Positions 1 through 7,909 of a stretch of 64,000 bases of DNA are shown piece after piece. The notes below the pieces were generated by a model. It was not told the origin of the DNA, made no database searches, and was given only the letters and a program-made list of their open reading frames with translations. The translations under genes and the position numbers were made by a program. Source of the stretch: Oscillospiraceae bacterium (GTDB taxonomy: Bacteria; Bacillota; Clostridia; Oscillospirales; CAG-272); contig SVSP01000005.1 in NCBI GenBank assembly GCA_015064255.1, forward strand, positions 24,857-88,856, written 5' to 3'. The stretch's first letter is position 1; each line of letters opens with the position of its first letter.

Positions 1-14
1 GTTTTTAAAAAGAT

Positions 15-734
15 TCAAAACCTTAGCGCATTATTATAATTTGTCGGAAGTCCTTCTCTGTAAAGATGCGAATCGGAAGAAAGGGTGAGCACCTTGGGGA
101 TAGAATATCCTTCCTTGCCGTCAAATTCAATAACGGTCATACCCGTGTGACCCATATCAAAATGAGTTGAGAACATCGGATACGGAATATCAAGCAAACA
201 GCTCAGGAAAGCAAGTCCGAAGCCCTGATGGGCAAAAAGCGCAATACGTTTGTCGTTTGCCTCTCTTATTTTGTATCTGCCCGTATATCTGTCGTGCTCG
301 TAGCCGAGCTCGCCGAGCAGGGTATCCACGCCGTCATAAATGCGCTCGATCCCTTTTTTGTAGTTGTAGCCTTCGAATGCCGGATGCTCGTACCAGCGGT
401 CGCCAAGATCTCTTATTGACTTTTCGTTGAAAAGCTGTCTTGTCCATTCCTCGTGGAATAGCCATCTTACGCCCTTTCCGTCCTCTCTTTTGACGGTGAG
501 ATCCTTCCAAGCGTGATTTTCGTGTGCAAAGTCGAGAAGAATGGGCTCTTTTTTGAGTATTTCACAGGTAGGCTTCGAGGTGAGCATAGCTCTGTTCGAG
601 GTTGAAGAATAAATTTTATCTATACCGTAAAGCGCAAGTCTTTTTGCAACGGCTTCTGCCTGACGCTCTCCGAGAGGAGTGAGCGAGTCCGGATCGTATA
701 TCGGATCGCCGTGACGTACGTAGAATAATAACAT
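15..734 (-). CDS. Histidine phosphatase superfamily protein (phosphoglycerate mutase-like)
   Basis: A 239-residue cytoplasmic protein of the histidine phosphatase (PGAM/cobalamin phosphatase) superfamily. The N-terminus FYVRHGDP is the RHG motif carrying the phospho-accepting histidine. A second histidine lies in FAHQG near residue 170, and E...RQA follows the usual helix. These enzymes remove phosphate from small phosphoesters; the substrate here cannot be read from sequence. The ORF track starts 14 residues earlier, but the ATG at 734 is preceded by AAGGAGAT and gives the normal start just before RHG. It begins 16 nt after the stop of the amidohydrolase gene, so the two are probably one operon. 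Family call is firm, substrate unknown. Confidence 0.85.
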   Translation of the reverse strand: MLLFYVRHGDPIYDPDSLTPLGERQAEAVAKRLALYGIDKIYSSTSNRAMLTSKPTCEILKKEPILLDFAHENHAWKDLTVKREDGKGVRWLFHEEWTRQLFNEKSIRDLGDRWYEHPAFEGYNYKKGIERIYDGVDTLLGELGYEHDRYTGRYKIREANDKRIALFAHQGFGLAFLSCLLDIPYPMFSTHFDMGHTGMTVIEFDGKEGYSIPKVLTLSSDSHLYREGLPTNYNNALRF

Positions 735-750
735 AATACAGATCTCCTTT

Positions 751-1806
751 TTAAAGTGATTTAAGAATATATTCAAGCATTTTATCGTCGTTTATAAGAT
801 ATTTGTACTTATGCACGTAGCGTTTCAGCGCCTCTTTGTTTATAGGCTTCGGAGTGCTTCCTGCCGCTTTTTCGAAATTTTTATAAAATATCTTGTCAAT
901 CGTTTCGTCGGGAAGGGATATTCCTTTGCAGGAGTTGTCTATCACCGTTACGTCGTTATCTGTTGTCAGAAAATCCCTCACGTTCTTTCCGCGGTGCTTC
1001 AGATGGTCAAGTCCCGCGCCCGAATAAGATGTGTCCGAGCCGAACATTATACGGTCTGCATATTTAATGAAGAATTCGCGGTAAAAATCTCTTCTTTTGT
1101 CGAACGAGCCGTACATTTCCGCGCCGGGTGTAATATCTACACCAACATTCGGATAACTTTCAAAGAGTGCCTCGAGCTTTTCGGGATGCTCCGACATAAA
1201 GAAAAAGTGCGCAAAATTCACCGAAAGCTTCGGATGCTTCTTTAAAATATTGAAAACGAGATTATACACACGCTCGTACGACATATACGTTCCGTCGCCG
1301 TAGTACCAACCTCTGTCGAGAAAACGCTTCGGGATTCTGTTTATATCCCAGAAGGTCTCGGGGTCGGCTACGTGCCAGATCATATGAGTATTATCTCTTT
1401 CGCAGGCTTCAAAAAAGCTGTCAAAATAATCGTCATCGATACAAACAGAGTAATCTCTCTGCTCGTACGGCTTGGTTTCGAGCATTTTTATACCGTCAAA
1501 TCCGATCTCCATAAGCTCTCGGTACTGCGAAAGCGGATCCATATTCTCGGGCATAGGATTTTTAAAAGGCTTTTGCGGATAAACGAGTCCGCCGTAAGCG
1601 TACACCTTGGGGTTATGAAGCTTATATATCGCGGCAAGCATATTCTGTGCAGGTCCGAGGTCTCTATATATCGGAATTGAGCAAATATTTACTCCGTCAA
1701 GGTTGTTTTCCGCTTGGAAAGCATCAAGAACCTCGCAAAAATCTCTTCCGTCACGGTCTGTGTGCGTGTACAGATGCCAATGGCTGTCAATGATCTTTCT
1801 CTTCAT
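751..1806 (-). CDS. Amidohydrolase_2-type metal-dependent hydrolase
   Basis: A 351-residue TIM-barrel metal hydrolase of the amidohydrolase superfamily. DSHWHLY near the N-terminus is the HxH metal site. NFAHFFF near residue 200 and FGSDTSYSG near 260 supply the later histidine and the catalytic aspartate. Members of this group include decarboxylases, lactonases and C-C or C-N hydrolases, often acting on aromatic or sugar-acid substrates; which one applies cannot be decided. It is the first gene of a two-gene operon with the histidine phosphatase downstream. A TTGACA-17-TACTAT promoter lies upstream, and its -35 box overlaps a perfect palindrome. Confidence 0.8.
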   Translation of the reverse strand: MKRKIIDSHWHLYTHTDRDGRDFCEVLDAFQAENNLDGVNICSIPIYRDLGPAQNMLAAIYKLHNPKVYAYGGLVYPQKPFKNPMPENMDPLSQYRELMEIGFDGIKMLETKPYEQRDYSVCIDDDYFDSFFEACERDNTHMIWHVADPETFWDINRIPKRFLDRGWYYGDGTYMSYERVYNLVFNILKKHPKLSVNFAHFFFMSEHPEKLEALFESYPNVGVDITPGAEMYGSFDKRRDFYREFFIKYADRIMFGSDTSYSGAGLDHLKHRGKNVRDFLTTDNDVTVIDNSCKGISLPDETIDKIFYKNFEKAAGSTPKPINKEALKRYVHKYKYLINDDKMLEYILKSL

Positions 1807-1848
1807 TGTATCTAATTTCCTTTGACTTTCAGTTTCGGTTTCGATTAA

Positions 1849-1877
1849 ATAGTATCACAGCCGTCGGGATTTGTCAA
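1849..1877 (-). promoter_or_regulatory. Sigma-A type promoter for the amidohydrolase operon
   Basis: Minus strand TTGACA (1872-1877), 17-bp spacer, TACTAT (1849-1854), about 43 nt before the start codon at 1806. The -35 box overlaps the palindrome at 1870-1887. Confidence 0.7.
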
Positions 1878-1887
1878 GCTTGACAAA
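1870..1887. promoter_or_regulatory. 18-bp perfect palindrome, candidate operator
   Basis: TTTGTCAAGCTTGACAAA is a perfect inverted repeat. It lies between two divergent promoters and covers the -35 of the leftward one. A nearby TTGACT-6 nt-AGTCAA inverted repeat (1895-1912) overlaps the -35 of the rightward promoter. No regulator gene is adjacent. Confidence 0.4.
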
Positions 1888-1894
1888 AAAATCA

Positions 1895-1923
1895 TTGACT
1901 TAAAGTAGTCAAAGTGTTATAAT
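1895..1923 (+). promoter_or_regulatory. Sigma-A type promoter for the SGNH hydrolase
   Basis: TTGACT (1895-1900), 17-bp spacer, TATAAT (1918-1923). The gene starts at 1959 after GGAGG. Confidence 0.75.
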
Positions 1924-1958
1924 TATGACATAAACTTTTAGTTTTGGAGGCATTTACA

Positions 1959-2642
1959 ATGAAAATAAAGGACAAAGTCAAGCTTGATATTAACGGGCTG
2001 TACGAATACGGTCCAATCACGATAGTCGCTTTCGGTGACAGCGTAACACACGGTTGTTTTGAAATCGGAAAAATGGACTACGTAAGTGTTTATCACAGAG
2101 TTCTTGCAAACAAAATAAACGAAAAATACGACTATATTCCCGTAAACGTCATAAATGCGGGAATCGGCGGCACTACCGCAAAGGCATCGCTTGCACGAAT
2201 GGAAAGTCAGGTATTTTCACACTCGCCCGACCTCGTTATAATTGCATTCGGACTCAACGACGTAAACGGTACGCTTGAAGACTATCTGAACTCGCTTAAA
2301 ACAATCTTCGAAAGCTGCAAGGCGCACGGAACAGAGGCGATATTTATGACACCGAATATGCTCAACACTTACGTTTCTGAAAGAGCACCCGAACAGTATA
2401 AGGATTACGCATGCGTTACTGCCGAGTATCAGACGAGCGGACGAATGGATAAATATATGAACGCGGCGGTTGCCCTTGCAAACGAGATGGATATCAAGGT
2501 CGCCGACTGCTATGCGAAGTGGAAAAAGCTTGCCGAAAGTGAAGACACGACCGCCCTTCTGTCAAATGCGATCAATCACCCGACGCGAGAAATGCACAAG
2601 CTCTTCGCCGACACACTTTACGATGTGATCTTTGAAGAATAA
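1959..2642 (+). CDS. SGNH/GDSL-type esterase
   Basis: A 227-residue cytoplasmic esterase of the SGNH hydrolase fold. FGDSVTHG (about residues 25-32) is block I with the nucleophilic serine, INAGIGG is block II with the oxyanion glycine, and FGLNDV is block III with the asparagine. NHPTREMH near the C-terminus resembles block V, with the catalytic histidine in NHP. Such proteins remove acetyl or other acyl groups, often from sugars. There is no signal peptide. The ORF track starts at a TTG inside the ribosome binding site; the ATG at 1959, eight bases after GGAGG, is the better start. It is a single-gene transcript ending in a strong hairpin. Confidence 0.85.
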   Translation: MKIKDKVKLDINGLYEYGPITIVAFGDSVTHGCFEIGKMDYVSVYHRVLANKINEKYDYIPVNVINAGIGGTTAKASLARMESQVFSHSPDLVIIAFGLNDVNGTLEDYLNSLKTIFESCKAHGTEAIFMTPNMLNTYVSERAPEQYKDYACVTAEYQTSGRMDKYMNAAVALANEMDIKVADCYAKWKKLAESEDTTALLSNAINHPTREMHKLFADTLYDVIFEE

Positions 2643-2657
2643 AACAAACTTTAAATC

Positions 2658-2685
2658 AAAAACGGATGCGAGGCATCCGTTTTTT
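2658..2685. terminator. Bidirectional intrinsic terminator
   Basis: Stem CGGATGC/GCATCCG with loop GAG, A-tract before and T-tract after. It sits between the convergent SGNH gene and mgsA and can stop both. Confidence 0.9.
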
Positions 2686-2689
2686 GATT

Positions 2690-3157
2690 TCAAAGACTCT
2701 TTGCTCTTTCGTGAACGGCGCGGCGGAAGTCGGGAAGGTCGTGCGAATATTCGCTGTCCATATAAGGACTTGTGATTATAAAATCGGCGGTCGCGCGGTT
2801 GTTTGCGATCGGAATATCGTAAACCTGCGCAATTCGAAGAAGTGCTTTTACGTCGGGATCGTGAGGCTGCGCGGTCAGCGGGTCGGAGAAGAATATCACA
2901 ATATCTATCTTTCCGTCAACAATACGCGCACCTATCTGTTGGTCGCCGCCGAGAGGACCGCTGTTGTAGCCTCTTACGGGCAGTCCTGTGTGCTCTGCGA
3001 CCATTTTTGCGGTAGTTCCCGTACCGCAGAGAAAATGATGCTCAAGAATTTCCTTGTTTTTCTTGCACCAAGCTATAAGGTCGTGCTTTTTGTTGTCGTG
3101 AGCGATAAGGGCGATATTCTTTTGAGGTTCCATAGTAAGATTTATGTTTTCGTTCAT
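2690..3157 (-). CDS. mgsA: Methylglyoxal synthase
   Basis: Converts dihydroxyacetone phosphate to methylglyoxal plus phosphate (EC 4.2.3.3), a bypass that relieves sugar-phosphate overload. At 155 residues it is family length. The diagnostic runs are all present: IALIAHDNKK, CGTGTTAKM (phosphate loop), GPLGGDQQIGA, FFSDPL, PHDPDVKALLR and NRATADF. The start at 3157 follows GGAGAA. It is a single gene with its own promoter (TTGATT-17-TATAAT), diverging from the beta-helix protein and sharing a terminator with the esterase upstream. Its presence fits a fermentative organism that takes up sugars quickly. Confidence 0.95.
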   Translation of the reverse strand: MNENINLTMEPQKNIALIAHDNKKHDLIAWCKKNKEILEHHFLCGTGTTAKMVAEHTGLPVRGYNSGPLGGDQQIGARIVDGKIDIVIFFSDPLTAQPHDPDVKALLRIAQVYDIPIANNRATADFIITSPYMDSEYSHDLPDFRRAVHERAKSL

Positions 3158-3200
3158 TGTAAATTCTCCGTGTTTGAAATATTTGATCTTTCTTTACTCT

Positions 3201-3229
3201 ATTATACTACATAATCTTTTCTAAATCAA
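3201..3229 (-). promoter_or_regulatory. Sigma-A type promoter for mgsA
   Basis: Minus strand TTGATT (3224-3229), 17-bp spacer, TATAAT (3201-3206), 44 nt before the start codon. Confidence 0.7.
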
Positions 3230-3250
3230 GAATTTAGGCGAAATTTAGCG

Positions 3251-3279
3251 TTGATTTTACAAGTTGCGTGTGTTATAAT
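3251..3279 (+). promoter_or_regulatory. Sigma-A type promoter for the beta-helix protein
   Basis: TTGATT (3251-3256), 17-bp spacer, TATAAT (3274-3279), 37 nt before the ATG at 3317. Confidence 0.7.
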
Positions 3280-3316
3280 GTGCGTGTAATTAAATTTTCT
3301 TTGCAAGGAGATAGCT

Positions 3317-4333
3317 ATGAACAACGATATTTTTGATTTTTCCGAAAAAAGCTTTTTAAATGTGGCAGATATCATTCCGCGCGACGGTTCAAGGGATGTA
3401 GCCGACGATATTCAGAATATCATTGACGCAAATCCCAACCGCACGATCTATTTTCCCGACGGAACGTATATCCTTTCGAAGCCGATATGCACTCCTGCCG
3501 ATCCGAAAAAGAGCGTTTCGCTTCAGCTTTCAAAATACGCGATCATAAAAGCCTCCGATGATTGGAACAGCGAAGAAGCACTCGTGCGCCTTGGAGGGAA
3601 AGACGCTTTTAATGACATCTATACAGACGGAAGCAACTATTCATTTGTCGGCGGTATAGTTGACGGCAACGAAAGAGCGAACGGAATATCTATCGACAGC
3701 GGAAGAGAAACTCTTATACGCGATGTATCGATAAAGCATACGGTTATAGGAATTCATATAAAACGAGGAGCAAACTCCGGCTCGTCGGACGCTGATATTA
3801 TGAACGTAAATATCGTCGGAAGGGGCGACACTTCTTCAAAGGGCGTTCTTATCGAGGGATGGGACAACACGTTTACGAATATGAGAATCGCGAAGGTCTT
3901 TACAGGCGTTGAGATACGTTCAGCAGGAAACTTCCTGAGAAATATCCATCCGCTTTACGTTTCAAACTACGAGGACTATGAAAACAGCTGTGCCTTCCGC
4001 GACGTTGAGGGCGGAAACTTCTATAATAACTGTTACAGCGACCAGTTCGGAATAGGCTTCTATACAGCCGAAAGCAGACTCAGCACCTTTGACAGCTGCT
4101 TCTGCTTCTGGTACTCCCCGAAAATGGGACGACACACGGCATTTAAGGCAGAAAAGAAATTCTGCTCGGTCGTTGCGAATTTTAAATCGGGCTTCAGAAA
4201 CGATACGGAAAACATTTTGCTCAGCGTAGGCGAAAGCGGAGGAAACGGTATTTTAAGTAATCCTATCGTCAATCCGAATATTCTCGCAGACGACACTTAC
4301 AAAGAATATCTCCGCGGAGAAGTAATAGGATAA
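3317..4333 (+). CDS. Right-handed parallel beta-helix (pectate lyase superfamily-like) protein
   Basis: A 338-residue protein with the look of a single-stranded parallel beta-helix. The N-terminal segment (DVADDIQNIIDANPNRTIYFPDGTY) is typical of the Pectate_lyase_3/GH28-like entry, followed by short strands such as SFVGGIVDGNERANGISID and NNTFTNMRIAKVFTGVEIRS-type turns. Proteins of this kind cut or bind pectin, rhamnogalacturonan or similar polymers. No signal peptide is visible, so it would act on oligosaccharides in the cytoplasm. No catalytic residue set can be assigned. The start at 3317 follows AAGGAG. It is a single gene ending in a hairpin. Confidence 0.65.
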   Translation: MNNDIFDFSEKSFLNVADIIPRDGSRDVADDIQNIIDANPNRTIYFPDGTYILSKPICTPADPKKSVSLQLSKYAIIKASDDWNSEEALVRLGGKDAFNDIYTDGSNYSFVGGIVDGNERANGISIDSGRETLIRDVSIKHTVIGIHIKRGANSGSSDADIMNVNIVGRGDTSSKGVLIEGWDNTFTNMRIAKVFTGVEIRSAGNFLRNIHPLYVSNYEDYENSCAFRDVEGGNFYNNCYSDQFGIGFYTAESRLSTFDSCFCFWYSPKMGRHTAFKAEKKFCSVVANFKSGFRNDTENILLSVGESGGNGILSNPIVNPNILADDTYKEYLRGEVIG

Positions 4334-4392
4334 AATCCCTTTGGGTGTGTTTTCGCACAGAAAAGAAAGGTATATAAATGTCTGAATATATA

Positions 4393-4429
4393 AACAGTAC
4401 CGCAATTTTGATTTGCGGTACTGTTTTTT
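4393..4429. terminator. Intrinsic terminator, probably bidirectional
   Basis: Stem AACAGTACCGCAA/TTTGCGGTACTGTT with T-tract, between the convergent beta-helix and PepSY genes. Confidence 0.9.
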
Positions 4430-4476
4430 AATATTTATTGGAGGTTTTGAATTTTACAAGGCTATTTTAAACGTTC

Positions 4477-5859
4477 TCAGTCATCATAGTCACGTTCTGC
4501 TTTTACGATCTCGCCGCTTACTGCATCAATCTTATATTCGAATTCGTATCTGCCTGACTCGAAATCAATCTCGTAAACTGCTTTGCCGTGCTCTACGTCA
4601 AATTCGCAGTCGTCAAATCTTACTTCGGATGCCGAAAGTCCTGAGTCTTTGAGGGCGATCTCTTTTGCTTTTTCTGCGGTGATATAGGTTACGGGAGTCG
4701 TTTCACTCGGATTTGAAGGACTTTCTGGGGTCACGGGAGTTTCGGGCTTGGTTTCCGAGGGCTTTTTGCCGTCTGTCTTTTTGCGGAGGATCTCGCCGCT
4801 TACTGCGTCAACGTCGTATTCGTACTCAACGCCGTTTGCGTAGAATTCAAGCTCGTAAACTGCTTTGCCGTGCTCGAAATCGAATTCGCGGTCGTCGAAG
4901 ATCGCTTCGGTTTCGCTTACGCCTGCGTCCTTGAGAACTATTGCTTTTGCCTCTTCAAGAGTAATATAGGTCGGCTGTGCGGGCTCTGCGGGAGTTTCGG
5001 GTGTTGTAGGATCTTCGGGGTTCACGGGAGTGTCGGGAACGTTGTCAAGATGCGTTGCATTTCCTGTGGGAGCAACGTTATTGCCGTTTTCCTTGCTTTG
5101 GTTATTTTCTACCGTATTTTTGTCGGAATTTGTTTTGTCGGGAGCTTTTTTGATTTCCCATTCGTGCTTTACAACTTCACCTGTAGTTGCATCGATCTCG
5201 TAATCGTATTCCGAACCGTTTGCGTAGAATTCAAGCTCGTAAACTGCTCTTCCGCGCTCAAAATCGAATTCGCGGTCGTCGAAGAACGCATCGGATGCGC
5301 TGATACCTGCGTGCGCGAGAGCAATCTCTTTTGCTTTTTCAAGAGAGATATACTGTGACGGGGAGAGTGAGTTTGTGTACTTTGGGTCATAGTCGTCGTG
5401 TCCGATTGTGATAACTTGCGGGTCAACGTTGAGCGATTTTACCGTGTTTGTGATCTCGCTTTCGAGCTTATCTGCAAAATTCTTTTCGGGGAGTACGGAG
5501 CCGGGCTCTACGCGTACAACGATGTTTCTTCTTTCGCCGTCAATATCTACTGCAAAGTATCCTGCGTTGTATATTTCTTTTACGAGAGCCTTCACAGCAT
5601 CAATATAGCTGAGACCCACGAAGGAATCAAGTTCGCTTAAAAGATCTTTGCCGTCTTTGTTGTTGCCCTTGACCGAAGTAACTTTTCCGTCTTTATCGTA
5701 ATCTATGCGGATCTCGGGGTTTACGCTCAGAATGATCGTTCCCGAATCGCCCGACATAAAAGGGCTTTTTTTCAGGATAAGCAATCCTGCTGTGAGTACA
5801 GTTGCTATAACGAGGAGTACTGCGATGGTTATTGTAGCTGTTTTGAGAGTCTTTTTCAT
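4477..5859 (-). CDS. Membrane-anchored protein with RsgI-like domain and three PepSY repeats
   Basis: A 460-residue protein with one N-terminal membrane segment (about residues 8-29, TITIAVLLVIATVLTAGLLI). Next comes an extracytoplasmic part starting ILSVNPEIRIDYDKDGKV, which resembles the outer domain of RsgI-type anti-sigma factors. Three PepSY units follow (near 170-235, 300-365 and 395-455). Each has the pattern A-K-E-I-A-L...DDREFDFE.GKAVYELEFYANG.EYEYDIDA.SGEI. Linkers between units are rich in Pro, Thr and Glu. PepSY domains are thought to inhibit proteases or bind peptides outside the cell; the role here is inferred only. The RsgI-type cytoplasmic sigma-binding part is absent. RBS AAAGGA, single gene. 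Confidence 0.75.
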   Translation of the reverse strand: MKKTLKTATITIAVLLVIATVLTAGLLILKKSPFMSGDSGTIILSVNPEIRIDYDKDGKVTSVKGNNKDGKDLLSELDSFVGLSYIDAVKALVKEIYNAGYFAVDIDGERRNIVVRVEPGSVLPEKNFADKLESEITNTVKSLNVDPQVITIGHDDYDPKYTNSLSPSQYISLEKAKEIALAHAGISASDAFFDDREFDFERGRAVYELEFYANGSEYDYEIDATTGEVVKHEWEIKKAPDKTNSDKNTVENNQSKENGNNVAPTGNATHLDNVPDTPVNPEDPTTPETPAEPAQPTYITLEEAKAIVLKDAGVSETEAIFDDREFDFEHGKAVYELEFYANGVEYEYDVDAVSGEILRKKTDGKKPSETKPETPVTPESPSNPSETTPVTYITAEKAKEIALKDSGLSASEVRFDDCEFDVEHGKAVYEIDFESGRYEFEYKIDAVSGEIVKAERDYDD

Positions 5860-5977
5860 ATTTAAAAAGTCCTTTCTTGATTTTATTTTGTTTTACATTT
5901 GCAGATTACGGATAAAGTTTTCAAATATCGGGGTAAAGAAAGGATTTTTTGAAAAAATATAATATTTTTTTAGCAAC

Positions 5978-6006
5978 TTGACAACAGAGATGCCTGCTGA
6001 TATAAT
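5978..6006 (+). promoter_or_regulatory. Sigma-A type promoter for the sialidase-like gene
   Basis: TTGACA (5978-5983), 17-bp spacer, TATAAT (6001-6006), 37 nt before the ATG at 6044. Confidence 0.8.
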
Positions 6007-6043
6007 CAAAGCAGAAAAACACGCTTGAAGGAGTACGTATGCT

Positions 6044-7009
6044 ATGAAGATAACAGCTAATGAGTTTGTCCTGCCCATTATCGAAGGTAAGGAATGTCAC
6101 GCAAGCCACTTTGTTCTGCTCGGCGGAGGAGAGGTGTTTTGCGTTTACTTCTATGGCAGCCGGGAGGGTCAAAACGACGTGCGCATTTTCGGCTCGAGGC
6201 GTTTTCCTGACGGATCGTGGAGCGCGCCGACAGCGATAAGCGAGGATGACGGTCAGCCGCACTGGAACCCCGTCCTTTTCAGACGCAGCGACGGCACTGT
6301 GATACTCTTTTACAAGGTTGGAAAGCCGATCGCCGATTGGAAAACGGTGTGCAAAATTTCGTACGACAACTGCGAAAGCTGGAGCGAGTCCTTTGAAATG
6401 ATCGAGGGCGACGAAAGCGGCGGACGCGGTCCCGTGCGAAACAAGGCGATATATCTGTCGAACGGATCAATAATTGCGGGCGGATCGACCGAAAAGGGCG
6501 AATGGAAATGCTTCTTTGACCGTTCGGACGACGGCGCAAAGAGCTGGCAAAGAAGCCGCGATCTGCGGATTTTCGAAGGAAACAGCGAGGATTTCAATAA
6601 AAGAGGAATAATTCAGCCGACTCTCTGGGAAAGCTCGGACGGAGTACACGCGCTTATGCGTTCAAGCGAGGGTGTCGTTTACCGCACGGACTCTCCCGAC
6701 GGCAACGCTTGGTGTGATCCATACCCGATCGATATGCCGAACAACAACAGCGGAATAGATCTTGCTAGCCTCGAGGACGGCAGAATAATACTTTGCTGCA
6801 ATCCCGTTTCGGACAACTGGGGAAAGCGCTCACCGATATCGCTTTTCGAGTCTTTGGACGACGGAAAAAGCTTTAAATTTCTCACCCACCTTACGACAAT
6901 GCAGGGCGAGTATTCTTACCCCGCACTGCGCTATGAAGACGGACGTTTGCATATCAGCTACACGTGGAATCGCAAAACGGTGCAGTATTTTTGTCTTGAG
7001 GGGATATAA
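6044..7009 (+). CDS. Sialidase-like six-bladed propeller protein
   Basis: A 321-residue cytoplasmic protein of the BNR/Asp-box sialidase-like superfamily. Asp-box-like turns (S.D.G..W) recur, for example SYDNCESWSE, SDDGAKSWQR and SLDDGKSFKF. HWNPVLF and an early SR.FPDGSWS segment match the general exo-sialidase-like hydrolase pattern. No secretion signal is seen, so a true extracellular sialidase is unlikely; intracellular glycan hydrolysis or an unsaturated-uronide activity is possible. The start at 6044 lies 10 nt after AAGGAG; an ATG five bases earlier reads only ATG CTA TGA. It has its own promoter and a strong terminator, so it is monocistronic. Confidence 0.65.
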   Translation: MKITANEFVLPIIEGKECHASHFVLLGGGEVFCVYFYGSREGQNDVRIFGSRRFPDGSWSAPTAISEDDGQPHWNPVLFRRSDGTVILFYKVGKPIADWKTVCKISYDNCESWSESFEMIEGDESGGRGPVRNKAIYLSNGSIIAGGSTEKGEWKCFFDRSDDGAKSWQRSRDLRIFEGNSEDFNKRGIIQPTLWESSDGVHALMRSSEGVVYRTDSPDGNAWCDPYPIDMPNNNSGIDLASLEDGRIILCCNPVSDNWGKRSPISLFESLDDGKSFKFLTHLTTMQGEYSYPALRYEDGRLHISYTWNRKTVQYFCLEGI

Positions 7010-7024
7010 AAAGAATATAAAACA

Positions 7025-7053
7025 GCCAAGCGATGAATTTCTCATCGCTTGGC
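7025..7053 (+). terminator. Intrinsic terminator after the sialidase-like gene
   Basis: 12-bp stem GCCAAGCGATGA/TCATCGCTTGGC followed by AATTTCGTTT. Confidence 0.75.
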
Positions 7054-7171
7054 AATTTCGTTTGTAAATGATGTGCGCAGTTTGCTGACGCGAAAAGGGC
7101 AAACCGCACCCTTCGAATACAGAAATATTTTTCATTATCGAACGGTGTGTGTGGTGAAATTCGGTTTTTTC

Positions 7172-7210
7172 GGTAAAGTTTTTGGAAAGAAAAGCGTTTT
7201 CCAAAAAACG
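7172..7210. repeat. Short copy of the AGTAAAGTTTTT hairpin repeat (R1)
   Basis: GTAAAGTTTTTGGAAAG followed by CGTTTTCCAAAAAAC forms a hairpin matching the left part of the dispersed repeat described at 12340 and elsewhere. It lies in the 215-bp gap between the propeller gene and the RHH gene. Confidence 0.5.
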
Positions 7211-7224
7211 ATATCACACAGCAT

Positions 7225-7395
7225 TTATCTTGTGCCCGTTTTTATTTCACCGTGCTTTTTCTCATATTCTTCAATGCAATCACGAATAAGTATAAGTATC
7301 TGACTGTTTGCGCTTCTGCCTTCATAATCGGCTATAACATGTAATTTGTCGAGCATTTCGTCATCAATTCTGACAGATAAACTTTTTGTGGCCAT
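7225..7395 (-). CDS. Ribbon-helix-helix (Arc/CopG-like) regulator
   Basis: A 56-residue ribbon-helix-helix DNA-binding protein. KSLSVRIDDEMLDKL forms the beta strand and first helix, and ADYEGRSANSQILILIRDCIEEYEKKH the rest; it resembles Arc/CopG proteins that dimerise and insert a beta ribbon in the major groove. The ORF track adds 24 residues, but the ATG at 7395 lies just after GGAG. It diverges from the SLOG gene. The 108-bp gap contains an 11-bp inverted repeat whose two arms sit close to the two genes, fitting autoregulation and control of the neighbour (inference). It is not a recognisable antitoxin, since no toxin is adjacent. Confidence 0.75.
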   Translation of the reverse strand: MATKSLSVRIDDEMLDKLHVIADYEGRSANSQILILIRDCIEEYEKKHGEIKTGTR

Positions 7396-7413
7396 AATAA
7401 CTCCAAATTTAAT

Positions 7414-7474
7414 ATATTTTATGTTTACTTTATATCTATTTTGTGTTATTATGTTACGAATAGACATAAAATAT
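7414..7474. promoter_or_regulatory. Spaced inverted repeat, candidate RHH operators
   Basis: ATATTTTATGT (7414-7424) and its exact complement ACATAAAATAT (7464-7474) lie 39 nt apart between the divergent RHH and SLOG genes. AT-rich paired sites near both starts fit RHH autoregulation. Confidence 0.45.
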
Positions 7475-7503
7475 GTTCAAAATATATCTAAAAGGAGATA
7501 ATT

Positions 7504-7833
7504 ATGAAGCTTGCAATTATAGGATCAAGAAATCTGACAGTAGAAAATATCGGTGATTACCTGCCAAACGGGGTAACGGAGATCGTATCGGGCGGCGCGA
7601 GGGGAATAGACAGTCAGGCGGCTGAATACGCAAAGGAAAAAAATATTCCACTGACCGAATTTCTCCCCGATTATGCAAGATACGGAAGAGGTGCGCCGAT
7701 CGTGCGAAACAAGCAGATAGCAGAATATGCCGATCTGGTTTTGGCGTTTTGGGACGGAAAATCAAAAGGAACACTTTCGGTGATAAAATATTGCGAAAAA
7801 ACAGGGAAAAAGTGTACGGTTGTAGAAATTTAG
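7504..7833 (+). CDS. SLOG-domain protein (DUF2493/YspA-like)
   Basis: A 109-residue Rossmann-like SLOG protein. IIGSRNL at the N-terminus and SGGARGID (about 32-39) are the nucleotide-binding loops; GAPIVRNKQIAEYADLVLAFWDGKSKGT is the characteristic DUF2493 end. SLOG proteins bind or cleave nucleotide-derived ligands, and some act as sensors in defence or stress systems. The exact role here is unknown. The start follows AAAAGGAGATAATT. It is divergent from a small ribbon-helix-helix gene that may control it. No toxin, nuclease or phage gene is adjacent, so a defence role is not supported by context. Confidence 0.75.
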   Translation: MKLAIIGSRNLTVENIGDYLPNGVTEIVSGGARGIDSQAAEYAKEKNIPLTEFLPDYARYGRGAPIVRNKQIAEYADLVLAFWDGKSKGTLSVIKYCEKTGKKCTVVEI

Positions 7834-7909
7834 CGCGGTGCGAACATACCGCGTATTTGCGTTTTTCTCATCACAATAAGGCTTTTTGAAAAGGACGCAA
7901 AATAAAAGA

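Noticed and set aside
4378-4431. 17-residue ORF (MSEYINSTAILICGTVF) with AAAGG before it
   Set aside because: Its second half is the terminator stem of the beta-helix gene; no promoter, so more likely chance.
7225-7833. RHH plus SLOG pair as a toxin-antitoxin system
   Set aside because: The genes are divergent rather than co-directional, and the SLOG protein has no nuclease or toxin signature.
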